Positions 1 to 16,600 of a stretch of DNA of 64,000 nucleotides are shown here, piece after piece. Position numbers and translations under genes: made by a program. Positions within the stretch are counted from its first letter, which is position 1. Every line of letters starts with the position of its first letter. This DNA comes from Tillus elongatus (Eukaryota > Arthropoda > Insecta > Coleoptera > Cleridae). The notes beneath the pieces were generated by a model. The model saw nothing but the letters and a program-made list of their open reading frames with translations, was not told where the DNA came from and searched no databases. Location: contig OZ023267.1 in the NCBI GenBank assembly GCA_964006375.1, forward strand, positions 29,661,869 through 29,725,868, read 5' to 3'.

Positions 1-59
<59 letters not shown>

Positions 60-197
60 ATATAAAAATTGAAACTGACTCCGGATATGGCTTCTAGGGG
101 TCCTAGTTCGCACTCATTTGAAAGAATTTTTGCAAAGTCTCACCATCGATACCTCTCCATTAGTGAATTTTTTAAAATAAAAATTCACTAATTATGC
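1..197 (-). repeat. HINE-like repeat, truncated by the window edge
   Basis: (TA)n at 1-56, then GAAACTGACTCCGGATATGG, then the terminal hairpin TTAGTGAATTTTTT / AAAAATTCACTAAT ending at 197. This is the 5' half of the family read in reverse. Confidence 0.75.
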
Positions 198-369
198 ATA
201 TTGTGCTTTCTCAATATTCTGTGTATTGCCCAGATGATAAACTCAAATCTTGAGACCTACTTCTTAACGAACTTTGTAGACATGCTTCAAAATATGCAAG
301 AACTATAATTTCATTCATTTCATTGTCTTCAATTTTGAAACGTTTAACAACGCGTCGTGTCAGTATTGT

Positions 370-547
370 TCAATAACTTGACGACTTACTTTTAATTCTG
401 CTGAATTTTGTTCTATTCATTGGAGCCAAATAAAGGAATCTGTTGTTAAATGTTCGAACTGTTGTCTCAACTATTCTGTTACATTCATCATATATTGAAA
501 ACAAATTGAAAACATCATCTGCAGAATAACAAACTAGCATGTACAAC

Positions 548-555
<8 letters not shown>
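370..555 (-). pseudogene. Possible helix-turn-helix fragment, insect repetitive-element type
   Basis: MLVCYSADDVFNLFSIYDEC then RIVETTVRTFNNRFLYLAP resembles the ~60-residue HTH (xIYxECxxN..RAxRxYxxRxP) found in many insect TE-related proteins (DUF4817-like). Short, isolated and between HINE-like copies. Weak call. Confidence 0.3.
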
Positions 556-1457
<902 letters not shown>

Positions 1458-1714
1458 AAATGATACTCCTGTAATCTAAAAACTTCACCCTTACATTCAC
1501 CCTTCTAGTGACAGCTGCAACCCCCAAATTTTTAAACAAGAAGTTGGGGTGTGTGACACTTTATATCAAAGATCTTTTCATTCTCTATTTTAAAAAAGCT
1601 ACGGTTTTTAAATTTATTGGAAACATTAACGGTCGAAAAAAAGAAGAAAAAAATAATAACTGATCGCGTTTTATTCTTGATAATGAGAAAAAATAAAAAA
1701 CACAAAAATTAGTG

Positions 1715-1850
1715 TACGAGGTGTTCAAAATGCACGCATTGAACGTTTGGCCAGCATCCTAATCGTAAATAAAATCTCTTCTGGCGTTATTCAACATCTG
1801 AGGCGTGACCGACTTTACTCCACGTGGTGTCATAAATTTTCATAATCAAC
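1715..1850 (-). pseudogene. Mariner-like transposase C-terminal fragment
   Basis: Reads VKSVTPQMLNNARRDFIYD with a stop, matching the SVTPEMLSN..R segment just before the GGEHFEHL end of many insect mariner-like transposases. Related to the fragment at 7435-7600. Confidence 0.5.
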
Positions 1851-2009
1851 ATGTTAGGGTACAAGAAAATCCACAAGGTGTCGGCCCACGAAACTGTTTA
1901 GCAGGTATTTAGTCTTTGTGTTTGGGCCATATTTTTTCCAGGACGAGGTAATGACGAAAAGATCCTACAGTTTTTATAAACTGGGCATTCTGATATCTGA
2001 AATTGTGTT

Positions 2010-2386
2010 ACTAAACACTAGCTTCTGATTTAGAGGTGACATATACCGATTAGCTCGAGACTCCAGGCTTGGTTTCAATTAGATTGATTGAGCTCATTTT
2101 GCAAGATATGTAAGAACTTGGTTAGATGCCAACGACCCAGGGAGATGAATCAAACTGGGGCCCAGTTTTATCGCCACCACCTTCTCCCGATTTAAATCCA
2201 TCGGATTTTTTGTGGGTAATTTCCTTAAACAAAGAGATAATTCTACTTCCGTTCAAACAGCGGAATATCTTAAATGCATGCCAGGAAGTAAGAGCTCATC
2301 ATTTGGCTGGAATAAGGCGGTTTAGTGTACAACGATACCAACTATCCATTGAAGAAACCGGGCAGTATTTTGACGATTTATTGTAA
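2010..2386 (+). pseudogene. Mariner-like transposase fragment (third catalytic Asp region)
   Basis: Frameshifted frames read YVRTWLDANDPGR and PSPDLNPSDFLW, the SPDLxPxDF box containing the last catalytic Asp, and end RRFSVQRYQLSIEETGQYF just before a TAA. Opposite in orientation to the fragment at 1715-1850, so these are two insertions. Confidence 0.55.
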
Positions 2387-2489
2387 TTCTTCGAAGTTCT
2401 GGCAGCCTTGTTATTGTCCTTGTTATTCTTAAGTGTCTTATTTTCAAAGTTAAGTAATATTGAAGGTATTTTTGTTAATATCTTCAAAG

Positions 2490-3026
2490 ACACCACTACC
2501 GATTTTTAATTTTTTTTTTTAGTAATTTTTCGTAGAAAACATTAACTAATGAGGAAATCGCGAAGTATGAATTTAATTTTTTTTACAACTGAGCATGGAT
2601 TAGGACCCCTAGTACCCACATTTGTAGTCAATTTTAATTTTTAGCTTGGATAAGTTCGTTATCCAGGAAAATCGGACTAGTTTTTGCGGGTAAATTTTGG
2701 GTGTTCTTTCGGAATTTTTTTGTATCTCCGAAAAAACAAAGCTGTTGCAACCAAATTTCGTACGCAGGTTTATGTTATAAAAAGTAAACTACAAACCAAA
2801 ATTAGATCTCTAGGTTAAACGAAAAAAGTGGTAAGCATTTAATGCAAAAAAAATCGGTTCCGATTGAGTTTATAGGAGGGCACAAAACCAAAATATTTGT
2901 GTGTTAAACAAAATCTATTAAATATTACAGACAAATATTATTTTTCTTGCCGCTTATATAATTTTCGTAAAAAATGCCCAGATAAAATCTATCAAAATTC
3001 ACTACCATAACGCACTTGCTGCGTCA
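2490..3026 (+). repeat. HINE-like repeat lacking the (TA)n array
   Basis: Degraded hairpin at 2510-2550, CCCTAGTACCCACATTTG, body, and the tail CACTACCATAACGCACTTGC ending at 3026. Confidence 0.6.
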
Positions 3027-3520
3027 AGACCTTTTGCCAAGATTTTTTAAGTCCACTTATTCTAGTGATTTAACACAAGTATGTCATTTTTATCTAAAAA
3101 TATCTTAAACATTATTGGTTGGTGTCAAAAATGCAAAAGTGGACCGATAAAAAATTATTCAACATTCTACTTACCTCAACCCCCGCAGGCACGCCTATGG
3201 ACATAGTTGATTTCTCTTATATTTCTGCCTTATCCTTTAAAAAGTTAGGGCCGCGTACCAAGCTTTTTATCTCAAAACGTTTCGGAAATTACGAAATAAA
3301 ATCATCATCAGCGGATAACCTTAATCACCCTGTATCTCAAAAACGAAGCATGTCACGACCTATGTTTATATAAACTTTAAAATTACCATAGCAGTACCTA
3401 GTATGTTTCATTAAATTATCTTGAGGAGGAACTGGAAACACAACCAAACTTCCCCATAAACTTCTATCTACGATTTATGTACATTTGCTATTTATTATTT
3501 TTGTTAACAGCTTATAAAAC

Positions 3521-3690
3521 AGTCTGAACGCAGCAAGTGCGTTATGGTAGTAAATTTTCATAGAAATGATCTTGCACAAAACATTTTTTAATAAAAGCTA
3601 TAAACTCTTTTTTCTTGTAACATAGCGATCTAAATTTGTGCATAGTTTACTTTTTATAACGTTAACCTACCTACCAAATTTGGTTATCAT
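3521..3690 (-). repeat. HINE-like tail fragment
   Basis: Starts GAACGCAGCAAGTGCGTTAT and runs into body sequence before stopping exactly where the next copy's hairpin begins. Confidence 0.55.
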
Positions 3691-3826
3691 AGATTTTAGT
3701 GAATTTTTATTTAAAAAATTCACTAATAGAGAGGTATCGATGGTGAGACTTTGCAAAAATTCTTTCAAACGAGTGCGAACTAGGACCCCTAGAACCCATA
3801 TCCGGGGTCAGTTTCAATTTTTATAT

Positions 3827-3900
<74 letters not shown>

Positions 3901-4430
3901 CCGTCTGATAACTCAAACAATAATTAACCGATTTCGATTAAACTTGGCAAGTGATTTTCTTTTATTAATGGCTTGGATGAGTTCGTTGGCCAGAAAAATC
4001 GGACGGGGTTTTCCGAGAAAATTTTCAGTTTTCTTTCGAAAAAAATTTTTTTCTCCGAAATTAACAAAGCTGTTTTATTGAAATTTACTATATATGTTGC
4101 CTTGGGAGAGATATTACTACGTACTGAAATTTAACTTTCTAAGTTTATAAAAAATTGAGTTATTCAAATTTTAAATTTTCTTTCGAAAATTTTTTTTTCT
4201 CCGAAAATTACAAAGTTATTTTAATGAAATTTGGTAGATATCTTGCGTTAGGAGAGACCTTACTACACACCAAAATTAAACTCTCTAAGTTTATAGAAAA
4301 TTGAGTTATTCAAATTTGAAGCATTTAATATTTAACATGAAGTTTTTACCACAGAAATCGTAGAAACGACGAAACGATTTTCACGTCTCTAGTATTAGGA
4401 TCACATGAGAGGATAGGCAGTGGCAGTGTT
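3691..4430 (+). repeat. HINE-like repeat, short form
   Basis: Hairpin TAGTGAATTTTTATTTAAA at the start, GAGAGGTATCGATGGTGAGA, (TA)n 3833-3897, body, and the same tail subtype as the copy at 548-1457. Confidence 0.75.
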
Positions 4431-4865
4431 TAAGTTTTGTTTAGTATAGTGTAATGCATGTGGCGTCTGGCGATCGCTTCAGGTCGGTATTGGTATTGGC
4501 ACATGAATAAGATCTAATATCGCTTGCGCCCAAAAGAAAAATCATGGAAGTTATGCGATTACGTGCCTAATGGACAGTCAGTTTTAATCAACAATACACA
4601 TCCCTTCCTTTTAAGTTAAAGGCAAGAATTTTAGGCTGTTATTGTATTCTAATTTTAAGAATTTAAATAATGAAGGGAAATATTTATATAATTATATAGT
4701 GATAAAACAAATTATTACGATATTCACTCTATATAATTTTAATATGAACCGTTTCGTTAAATGTGGCTTCTTCAGAAACAAAAGCAAAATGCATGTAGTA
4801 ATTAACTACAGATGCAAATATTCATTTGTTTTATTATTTACGTTTGAATTGCATTTACATCAGAG

Positions 4866-5560
<695 letters not shown>

Positions 5561-5610
5561 GAGTTTTTCATTTTCCGAGATTGAAAATTGTTCATAATGA
5601 ATTGTTTGCT

Positions 5611-7026
<1,416 letters not shown>

Positions 7027-7033
<7 letters not shown>

Positions 7034-7434
7034 TGTGGAACAGCCAAATGGAATAAATTCGATAACGGATAAATGAGGGCGTGTTGGGAAAAACGCTTGG
7101 ACACGTCGATTTGTATTTTTAGCTGCGCATCTTTTTCAAGAAAAAAAAATTATATAGGGTGCGTCATGTGACAGTGGCCAATACCAACTTTCTTATTTTA
7201 AATACAAGCCCCTGTATATTATTAATTTTTTGGATTCTTCAGAAAATTCTAGACATAATTCATGTACAATGTCCTATACCTATCTTCAACTGTTTCGGAA
7301 ATATTAAGTATTTTCAGATTTATTACAAAAATTAACATTAAAAATAGAAAATTATTTTATTTCACAAATTCTAATAAGAAATACTGATTATTTCTTAATA
7401 ATTTAAAAAAACAAAAAAAAATTAATGTCAATGT
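7027..7434. repeat. Probable terminal/UTR part of the mariner-like relic
   Basis: Starts right after a (TA)n array with ACAGTGTGG and includes GGACACGTCGATTTGTATTT, a segment also seen in diverged form at 63675-63860. It leads directly into the transposase fragment on the - strand. Confidence 0.4.
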
Positions 7435-7600
7435 AGTAAATGTTCAAAATGCTCGCCACGAACATCTTGGCAACATGCTAATCTGGTATAGAAATGTCTT
7501 CTAACATTACTCAACATCTCAGGCGTGACTGATCTAATCGCAAGCGTGATTCGTCTTTTTAAGTCATCTAAGTTGAGGGGCTTCTGCATACCTTATGCAA
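7435..7600 (-). pseudogene. Mariner-like transposase C-terminal fragment
   Basis: Clear frame: PLNLDDLKRRITLAIRSVTP, EMLSNVRRHFYTRLACCQDV, RGEHFEHLLH then stop. This is the conserved end of an insect mariner-like transposase. The repeat end at 7027 (CAGTGTGGAACAGCC) may be the element's terminus. Confidence 0.65.
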
Positions 7601-7887
7601 TGGAACCGTTGTCCGTTTATTTGATTCCTGTTATATTTTCTTCCAAAATACTTTCTATAAGTAAATTGAACAAATATGGAAGTAATTGGCATCCTGGTCG
7701 TACACCTTTTCTTATTTTAGCTTCATATCATATCCATTAATATCTTTTGATTTTTGTAGATTGATAATAGTGCATAGTTCTCTCATATCATTACTAGCTT
7801 TTCTATTGTTTTCTTTGTTGTATCCATTTCTTTCTACTATTTGTATTATGATGTTGTACTCCTTTTCTTGTTCGTCGTTATGAAGTG

Positions 7888-7889
<2 letters not shown>

Positions 7890-7978
<89 letters not shown>
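7890..7978. repeat. Isolated (TA)n array
   Basis: About 89 bp of TA with no HINE-like flanks that I can recognise; flanking sequence 7600-7890 and 7979-8418 shows no gene. Confidence 0.85.
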
Positions 7979-7982
<4 letters not shown>

Positions 7983-8413
7983 TAAAAATTTACGCCACTG
8001 ACTGCAATATGATTTGTATATTATTTTCAGATAAATAAACTAAAACTACAAGTTTTTTGTCTCTTGAAATTTCTCCGTATCTTAAATCGTTTACACGATA
8101 AAAATAAAAATATTTTTATGGCATGTCACAAACACAAACAATAATTTTTGTTGATGTGTCCCCCCTAATGCCATTGGACTTAATAATCTTTATCTAATTA
8201 GGGTCAAATCAGCCCATTATTACTACAAACAACGCTGCCAAATTTCAAAACAATCGGTGAAGAGATATTTGAATTATTTTAAAAAACTCGTTATTTTACA
8301 AAAAAATTTAATACCTTGTATCTTGGAAACAATGCATTTTAGCACCTATGTTTATGGGAACTTTTTTTCATAAAATGACCTGGGAAATCAACCCCTTAAA
8401 TATTGCCCCGTCT

Positions 8414-8600
<187 letters not shown>

Positions 8601-9202
8601 TAGTACAGGCAATAGAGAATTTGTTTCTGCATTAAACCTATTTCCATCAGCAGGCTACATCATGCCATATGCGAGGCAGAACTACTGGTTGGTGTCCAGG
8701 CAGATGTTTTCGGATACTGGCGGCTGTAGTACAGGCAATAGAGAATTTTTTCTGCATTAAACTACTGGAGTTATTGTTTTTGGTAGATAGGTTCTGAATG
8801 ACGTACTGAATGTAAAAACACAAAATCCTTACAAATTAGGAGGGCGGAAGTGCCGCCATTTTGAGAAAGACCGTTTCGGCCTATATCTCCGTAACCGTGC
8901 ACTTTAGGCCAAAAATGGCAATGACCTTTATTGTAGATAATTGCATTTCTCATCTTTTTTGTAAAATATTTGTTTTGTATCACTCACCCTTTACAACCTA
9001 TAGGGCTATTAGCATTAATTTATTGACTTTTTTTACCTATATCTTTGTTAATAATTGTTTAAAAAATAAAATGCTTATAACTTAACTTTTTAATCGACAA
9101 ATTTTCTAGAACTCTTACTTACTTTTGAATTTTTTTTTCAAATGTGCGTTAATTATGCCCCCTAGAACACATATCTGGGGTCAGTTTCAATTTGTATATG
9201 TT

Positions 9203-9293
<91 letters not shown>

Positions 9294-10221
9294 AACGATA
9301 ACTCAAAAAATAATGGGCTGATTTTGATTAAATTTGGTGAATACCTTGCTTTTGCAAGTGGATTGGTAAGTTCGTTAGCCAGGAAAATCGGCCCAGGTTT
9401 TCCGGGAAAATGTTGTGTTTTCTTTAAAAAAAAACTCATATCTTTGGAAATAACAAAGTAAGGGCAACCAAATTTGGTACTCCGGTTTATATCATAATAG
9501 GTAAATTACCTACCAAAATTTAGTTTTGTTGGTTGAAAGACGAAACAGTTATAGGCATTACAAAATATTTGGGTTTTCCTCAAAACGTCAAAGTCGCGAA
9601 TTCAAACGTCAAAATTGGCAATATTTACGCAAAAAACCGGAAACTAATATAAGCTATGGAACGAAAATGTCTCAAGACGAATGTTTTACAAAGCCTGAAG
9701 TGTTAGCTTCAACCGTCATGGTCCTTCATTTTACTAAAATATTTCCAGAAAAAATTGTCAATTGAAAAGTGCAACATTTAACGCGTTATAACTTTGAAAA
9801 TATTGATTTGAGAAAAAAAAGTTTTTTGTAAAAGTTGTAGGAAATTTGTCGATTGAAAAGTTAAGTTATAAGCATTTTATTGTTTAAACAACTATTAACA
9901 AAGATATAGGTAAAAAAGTAAATAAATGAATGCTAATAGTCGTATAAGTTGTAAACGGTGAGTGGTATAAAAAAAATAACAAAAAAGATAAGAAATGCTA
10001 TTATCTACAATAATGGTCATTACCATTTTTGGCCTAAAGTGCACGGTTGCGGAGATATAGTCCAAAACGGTTTTTCTCAAAATGGCGGCACTTCCGCTCT
10101 CCTAATTTGTAAGGATTTTGTGTTTTTACATTCAGTACATCATTTTGAACCTATCTATAAAAAAATAGCTCCTGTAGTGCATTATGGACAAGAATAACGA
10201 GCTCCTATATTGCCTGTACTA
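8601..10221. mobile_element. Foldback-type element with ~350-bp inverted arms, nested in a HINE-like copy
   Basis: The ends are TAGTACAGGCAATA and TTGCCTGTACTA. The arms (about 8728-9110 and 9840-10221) are inverted copies sharing e.g. AATGGCGGCACTTCC and GGCCTAAAGTGCACGGTT. The left terminus is duplicated (8602 and again 8728). The HINE-like body is cut cleanly: ...TTGGCAAG before and AAGTGGCTTC after, so AAG/AAGT is the likely 3-4 bp target duplication. A second HINE-like copy lies in the loop (9112-9835). Confidence 0.7.
9112..9775 (+). repeat. HINE-like repeat in the loop of the foldback element
   Basis: CTAGAACACATATCTGGGGT, (TA)n 9207-9290, CGATAACTCAAAAAATAATG, body to about 9775. The 5' hairpin is missing. 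Confidence 0.6.
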
Positions 10222-10668
10222 AAGTGGCTTCGATAAGTTCGTTAGCCAGGAAAAGCGGACCAGTTTTTTCTGGAAAATTTTGGGTTTTCTTTCGGAAATT
10301 TTTTGTATCTCCGAAAATAACAAAGCTATGGTAACCAAATTTGGTGCTTAGGTTTACACTATTATACTTACTCCACATGTCAAAATTCAGATCTCTAAGC
10401 TGAAAGAAAAAAAATTATAGACATTTAATAAAAATTGGGTGCCACTGATGACCAGAGAAATGCACAAAACCAAATAGACCTCTTCTGTGATGATTTGGCA
10501 GTAGTTTTCGTTATAGAGTTTGTGGTTTAATAGTCCATACCTTTTGGCGAATTTTTGTAGAAAAAAATCGTTACTAAGAAGACCACGACAAATTTTTAAA
10601 GTATTTCTTCAAAGGAGTACGAACTAGGCGCGTCCGGGGCTAATTTTAGTTTTTACCCGCTTAGATAT
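10222..10668 (+). repeat. HINE-like body remainder plus a second 5' unit without (TA)n
   Basis: 10222-10480 is the rest of the interrupted copy. 10545-10668 is a separate, diverged 5' unit (hairpin remnant, GGCGCGTCCGGGGCTAATTT) that ends where an ACAGGGTGG-type repeat begins. Confidence 0.5.
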
Positions 10669-10670
10669 AT

Positions 10671-10990
10671 ACAGGGTGGTGTATTTTTACTGTAAAGCTC
10701 AATATATCGGTTGTTTTACAAGATACAGGAAAATATTATAAAATTGATTTATAGGGTGTTCGACAATCAACAATCACAGGATCGTTGGTGGTACAAGTTT
10801 TCTTTTATTTTAATGAAACAGCCCATTTATTGCATTTTCCATCCAATTTTAATGCATGCTTGTAAAGAAAAAACATTTATATCGCCCATCGTTTTCGAGT
10901 TATTTCAATTGTTTTTCAATTTTTACATTCTGAAACATATTAAAAATTGTGATACGGCGTTTTTACCAACGAAAATCAGAGTCTCATGAA
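10671..10990 (+). repeat. ACAGGGTGG-type dispersed repeat
   Basis: Starts ATACAGGGTGGTG and contains AGCTCAATATATCGG, ATAGGGTGTTC, ATCACAGGATCGTTGG and TGCATTTTCCATCC. Related copies are at 21465-21660, 36885-37055 (inverted), 39045-39260 and 58205-58415 (inverted). Ends look mariner-like; no coding sequence. Confidence 0.55.
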
Positions 10991-11097
10991 CGTGACGCAT
11001 CCAGAGAGGTTTTCGTTTAATATTATTTATCGTATACAGAGCGCTCTCAAATAGTGACTCAATTTAGAAAAAATTCCAACTGTCGTAACTCAATTTA

Positions 11098-11137
11098 GCT
11101 AATTTTTCGTTAAACGAAAAATTCACTAATGCGGAGA

Positions 11138-11232
<95 letters not shown>

Positions 11233-11520
11233 CCGATAACTCAAAAAATAATGGGCCGATTTTGATGAAAATTGGTACGTACCTTCATTTGTAAGTGGCT
11301 TCGATAAATTCGTTAGCCAGGAAAATCGGACGAGTTTTCCGGGAACATTTTAGGTTTTCTTTAAGAAAATTTTTGTATTTCCGAAAATGTATGACAACCA
11401 AATTTGCCACACACGTTTATACTATCTAACTTGCCCCACGTACCGGAATTCAGATCTCTAAGTTAAAATAAAAAAAGTTATAGCCATTAAAAAAAAGGGA
11501 GCCACTTGTGATCAGAGGAA
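11098..11520 (+). repeat. HINE-like repeat
   Basis: AAAAATTCACTAATGCGGAG hairpin arm, (TA)n 11142-11230, CCGATAACTCAAAAAATAAT, body to about 11520. Confidence 0.65.
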
Positions 11521-12344
11521 AGCACAAGAACAACATATTTTGTGTGGTTAAGAAAACCAATTGAATATTACACACAACAGTTAAGATTTCTTGCCAAGCC
11601 CGAAACACAATAATACTTAGAGATATAGACAGCTTAATTATTAACGGATTATAATTCTAATAAAATACCTAAATATGTTGTTGATGATCAAAGATCAACT
11701 CACGCTCACGCATTCCGTCACACGCGCGGAGAAACTTGTGATGTGGCGGGAGTGGACCTAGCCTACCTACCTACTACCAAATTGGCTTGACACCGGCTTT
11801 AAATAGATAAGTAGGTAGCGCATATAATAATATTTCATTTAAATTAATTTTTGTCTTTTGAATTAAACCTGTAATCCAGTTGTTTTTCGCTTTTTAGTCC
11901 TATTTTGAAGTCGGTTTAATTATTTTTTTAGTTTGTTTATTGTATCTACAGCTTCAACTGCCCTGGCCAGTATTGCGTTGAATGAAGTTTGAAATGATAC
12001 AATATTTATATTTTTTTCTTAAACAGAACCAATTTATTTGCTCTGCCTGTGACACGAACCCATATTAGAGAGAAGGGACCAAAGTCAAAGATCAGCCGAT
12101 CCTAGCCAATTCGCAAACTAGGTCGTGTTGGCTCTCGCAAATTATTAATTTCGTAGTTTTGTACTTTTATTTTGTAAACCAATAAGCTGTATTTATGTAT
12201 CTGGATAAGTTATGATTAGATAGCAGATAAAAGAGAGGCACCTATGCATACACATATCACAAATACACCATATACAACGCAAAGCGCACATTATATTACA
12301 TAGATAATAATTTTTTCAGCATTTACCAAGTCAATTACACAGAC
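11521..12344. other. No gene recognised
   Basis: AT-rich sequence without a convincing ORF. It includes a TTTTGAAGTCGGTTTAAT segment (11910) resembling one at 59530 and is probably old repeat. Confidence 0.4.
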
Positions 12345-12600
12345 CATTTCTCTGATGCTCTGGCAGTAGTCTTAGCTATAGAGTTTATCGTTTAATGGTC
12401 TATAATTTGTCGAATTTTCGTATAAAATCAATAAAGTTCAATATATCCGTTACGATACGAAAACAAAGTCTGGACGCAGCAAATGTGTTATGGTGGTGAA
12501 TTTTCATTAAAATGTTTTTAATAGCAAATATATGTTTTTAAAGAAATCAGGCATGAAATTTGGTTACCAGTATAACCTATATAGTAAAAACAATGTACCA
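12345..12600 (+). repeat. HINE-like long-form distal fragment
   Basis: CTCTGATGCTCTGGCAGTAG, GAATTTTCGTATAAAATCAA, then GGACGCAGCAAATGTGTTAT, in the same order as in the long copies at 20206-21966 and 37967-39575. Confidence 0.5.
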
Positions 12601-13409
12601 TATTTCATCAAGTAAGCTCTTCGACAAAAGTCACAAAACAGTTTTGTGCCTAAAAATTTACGAAAATCCTAAAATATTTTTTAAAATAACTTATCAAACA
12701 TTTATATTATACTTTCAATTTTGCCGAACCACTTCCTGTCTATAAGGAGGGTAGGGATATTTAACATGCCCAACATCGTAGTGTATGCAGCACCGACGGC
12801 TTTCGCCAATAGGTGGAACGTGCAGACACTCAACTTGCTCAAACATCATGCCAGAACCCTGGTTGATGTTAATTTGACAGTATGTACTGAAAAATTATAT
12901 AAACATTATTAATTCCTGGGAAAGTTATGAGAAATTTTATAATAAGAAAAGTATTCTTTTGGATGCCGAATATAAAAATGTGGTACACTTTATATCAATT
13001 TGTTTAAAATATGGGAGTTAATGTCAGGTTCAGTATAACCTACAGCTTCACTATACTAGCAACATTTTAATTTCAAAAATCAAAGTCTGCTACATCGGTG
13101 GTCAAATTTCGATGACTTATGTTTGGCTACAAATATGTGAGTTTTAAATGCATTGCTTACTAAAGACAGGTTCATTCATTCATTCATTGTTCGGTTTTTC
13201 TGGCTGCGGTTTAGGTTAACCATTCGCACAATTACTGTCGTTCGATTTTTCTATGTCGCCGTTAATTAATATCTACCCTCATTGGGTGTAGCAAACTGTG
13301 TATGAGATCACTATACTTTACACATTACCCAACACCTACTTTAACAAACTTATTACCTACTACATATTTTACCATCTATTATTGCCATAACTATTAGTAT
13401 TTTTTCCTT
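12601..13409. other. No gene recognised
   Basis: Contains a 63-codon ORF at 12721-12912 (VVYAAPTAFANRWNVQTLNL ...) that I cannot place, and otherwise AT-rich sequence up to the 3' end of the retrotransposon. Confidence 0.35.
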
Positions 13410-13685
13410 ATCATTTTTATTGAGGGATATCAGACAGGGAACACACATCTTCATGCCCTGGGGCCTGTCAGAGCAACTTATCTACCACAACACAGAAGGG
13501 CCACGGTAAGTAAAGGTATTACACTAGGACAGACATTAGGTGACTTATATAACTATACATATAGTGATCTTAAATTAATTTGATTAGATTGTTTCCAACT
13601 CACACAAGCACCCACACGTACACACATCTGTACCCACTCCTCATACACACACCTACCCCTAAAACTAAATATTCACTACGTATAT

Positions 13686-16600
13686 CTATATCTTTATTTT
13701 TAGATATTTGACATGGTTGGTGATTAATTTATATATTATAATGTTTTTGGATTCTAGTAGTTGCGGCAAATTAAATGGTATTTGTACACTTTTTAGCCCA
13801 CAAACCTTGTCTACAAATGTTGTTATATACGCTGCGGATAAGCTGCAATTCAGCAGGGTGTGCTCTGGGTCACCCAATTCACCACATCCACAAAGCGGAC
13901 TATCAGCTAACCTTAATTTAAATAGATGTTTTGGTACAAGGGCATGATTAAACCTAAGTCTACATATAATTTTAATTTCTTGCCTGCTAAGGTTGCTTTT
14001 GATGAACCATGGTTTTTTAGGTATTGTAGGTTGTATACTCCTATAATATGCCCCATTCGTATCTCTAATAAATTGATCATGCCATTCTTTTTGGTGCAGT
14101 GATGTCACATAGGAGTATACATCCTTGTAAAAATATTTGTAATCTAACATAACGCCGCTAGTCAATGCTTCTTTTGCCTGTTTGTCGGCAATCTCGTTAC
14201 CTGCGATTCCACAGTGTCCCTTAACCCAAATCAAAGTTACTTTTTTATTTTGTTTATGTAAGGTATTAATCCTCCGTGTGTAAATCTCATGCAAATAGTT
14301 ACACTGTGAAGTCACATTTAACTTGGCTAGCTTTTCAAGTGTACTTTTACTGTCTGTTACAATTACAAAGTTGGTATGGTCAATGGTCTTAGCAATATCT
14401 AATGCTTCTATTATAGCTATGAACTCTGCAGTGCATATAGGAAACAGTTCTTTTACTTGCATATTTTTACTAAGATCTTTTTGTGGGTCCCATATGGCCA
14501 ATGCTACTTTCTTCTCTAACTTGGAGGCGTCTGTAAACAGGATGTAATTGTCTGGTACCATATTTTCCAAATCAAAATCAAATAGTCTGTTTCTCACTTC
14601 TATCGGAAATATTGAATAGTCTGTCAGAAATATAATGGGTGTGTCTGGAATTTTCTCTGGTAGTCTATAAATGCTGTTGTATTTGTCAACCCATATGTCA
14701 TCTTGCAGCTTTATTAGTATATCTCTATATTCTTCTACCAATGCTGGAGCTTTCTTATTTTTCCAGTATGGGTGTGTAAGGTCTAGAACATTTAGATTGC
14801 ATATCTTGTTAATGAGACTGCTTTGTTTGGCATGTATTTTCAATAAAAACCTGGTGGACAGCATCGACCTTCGAATGTTGATTGGCGATTCGGAACACTC
14901 GGCTAACAGGCTACAAATTGGTGTGCTGTTTAGGGCGCCTATGCAAGTTCTCAAGCATTTGTTCTGGACAACTTCGAGCTTTTTAAGATGAGTTTTTGCT
15001 GCTTGGTTATACAAAATGGATCCATAATCTATTATTGATCTGATGAACGATCTATATATCATTAATGCGATATCTGGATCTGCACCCCAGGCTTTGCCAG
15101 CTAGTACTCTTAATATGTTTATCCCCTTTTCGGTTCTTGCTATAATAGTGCTTATGTGATCTTTCCACAGGAGTTTTCTATCCAGAACTATGCCTAAAAA
15201 TGTTACCGTGTTATGTACTGGTAGAATCTTATCGCCTAAAACAACACTGGATGTTGGATTAGCGTGTTTTTTGTTGAATACACATACTTTGCTTTTATAG
15301 GCTGATATACTTAGACCATTAGCTTCCGTCCAGTTATTCAAACTATTCATTGCATCATTAAGTTTACTGAAGCCTTCATTTACTTCGCATTTTTTGACAT
15401 ATAGACATATATCGTCTGCATATTGCAATACGTTTACTTCGTTGCCTATGATCTGGTCAATGGGGATTGTGTAAATTAAATAAAGTACTGGACTCAGTAT
15501 ACACCCTTGAGGTAAGCCTTTATTCAATAATCTTGGTCCTACCAGTTTGTCCTTTACTTGTAAGTAAATGATGCGGTTTTCATATAGGCGTACTATCCTA
15601 TGAGCAAAACTACTGGGTATACCAATGCTGCACATTCTTTGGGTCAATATGTTTAAGCACACGTTGTCGTATGCACTCTCTATGTCTATGAAGGCGGCTG
15701 TTACAGACTTTTTGCTGGTAAAGGAAGTGTTAATGTCTGTTACTAAATGGGCGACACTTTCTTCCGTTGAATACCCTCTTCTAAAGCCTAGTTGCGTATT
15801 TGGAATCTTGTCATTTAATTCTAACCACCTCACTAATCGGTGTTTAATCATTCTTTCGAGTGTCTTAAGTACACAGGAAGCCAAGGATATTGTCCGGTAC
15901 GAATTTAAGAGTTGTGGGTCTCGCCCGGCTTTCAAAAACGTAATCATTATGTGCGTTTTCCAGGATTGTGGTATATTACCACTCTTCCATATATCATTAA
16001 TTATCTTAAGAAGGATATGCTTCTGTTCTAGTGGTAAGTTGCTTAGCATTGCATAGTGAATGTTGTCAAATCCTGGAGTCGATAATTTCTTATCTTGGAC
16101 GGCCTTCTGTAATTCGTCAATGGTGAACTTTTTTGAGAGTGGGTGCCCTTCTGTGCTTGGTATTGTGTGTTGATCAATCTCTTGAAGCTGCGGTACCCAG
16201 GATGGTGCCAATTTATTTAGTAGCTCTTCTGCTATTGCTTCGGTAGTCAAAGTACTCCGGGGTGTTGATAACGTACTACTTATCTTCCTTATATGTGACC
16301 ATACTTCTTTTATTGGGGTGTTTCTATTCAATTTTTGGCAAAAATCCCTCCAGGTAATTCTTTTGCTGTTTAGTATAGTTCTTTTAGTGATGGCCACTGA
16401 TCTATTATATTGTTCATAATTGTCTTTCGTGGGATTGTTTTTATATCTTCTATATGCTGCCTTTTTATTAGATATTGCTAATTTACAATCTGAATTCCAC
16501 CACACTTTTGAAAAGAACTGACTTGCAAATACCCTCTTCAGTGGTATCGATTTATTTGCGGCGCTTTCGATTTTTGAAATAAAATTATTATATTCAACAT

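Noticed and set aside
12721..12912. 63-codon ORF (VVYAAPTAFANRWNVQTLNL) as a possible exon of another gene
   Set aside because: Looks protein-like, but I found no matching splice-linked neighbour or known family, so it is left as unassigned sequence.
13600..13660. CA-rich stretch as an independent microsatellite
   Set aside because: Lies in the 3' UTR of the I-like retrotransposon and is imperfect, so it is treated as part of that element.
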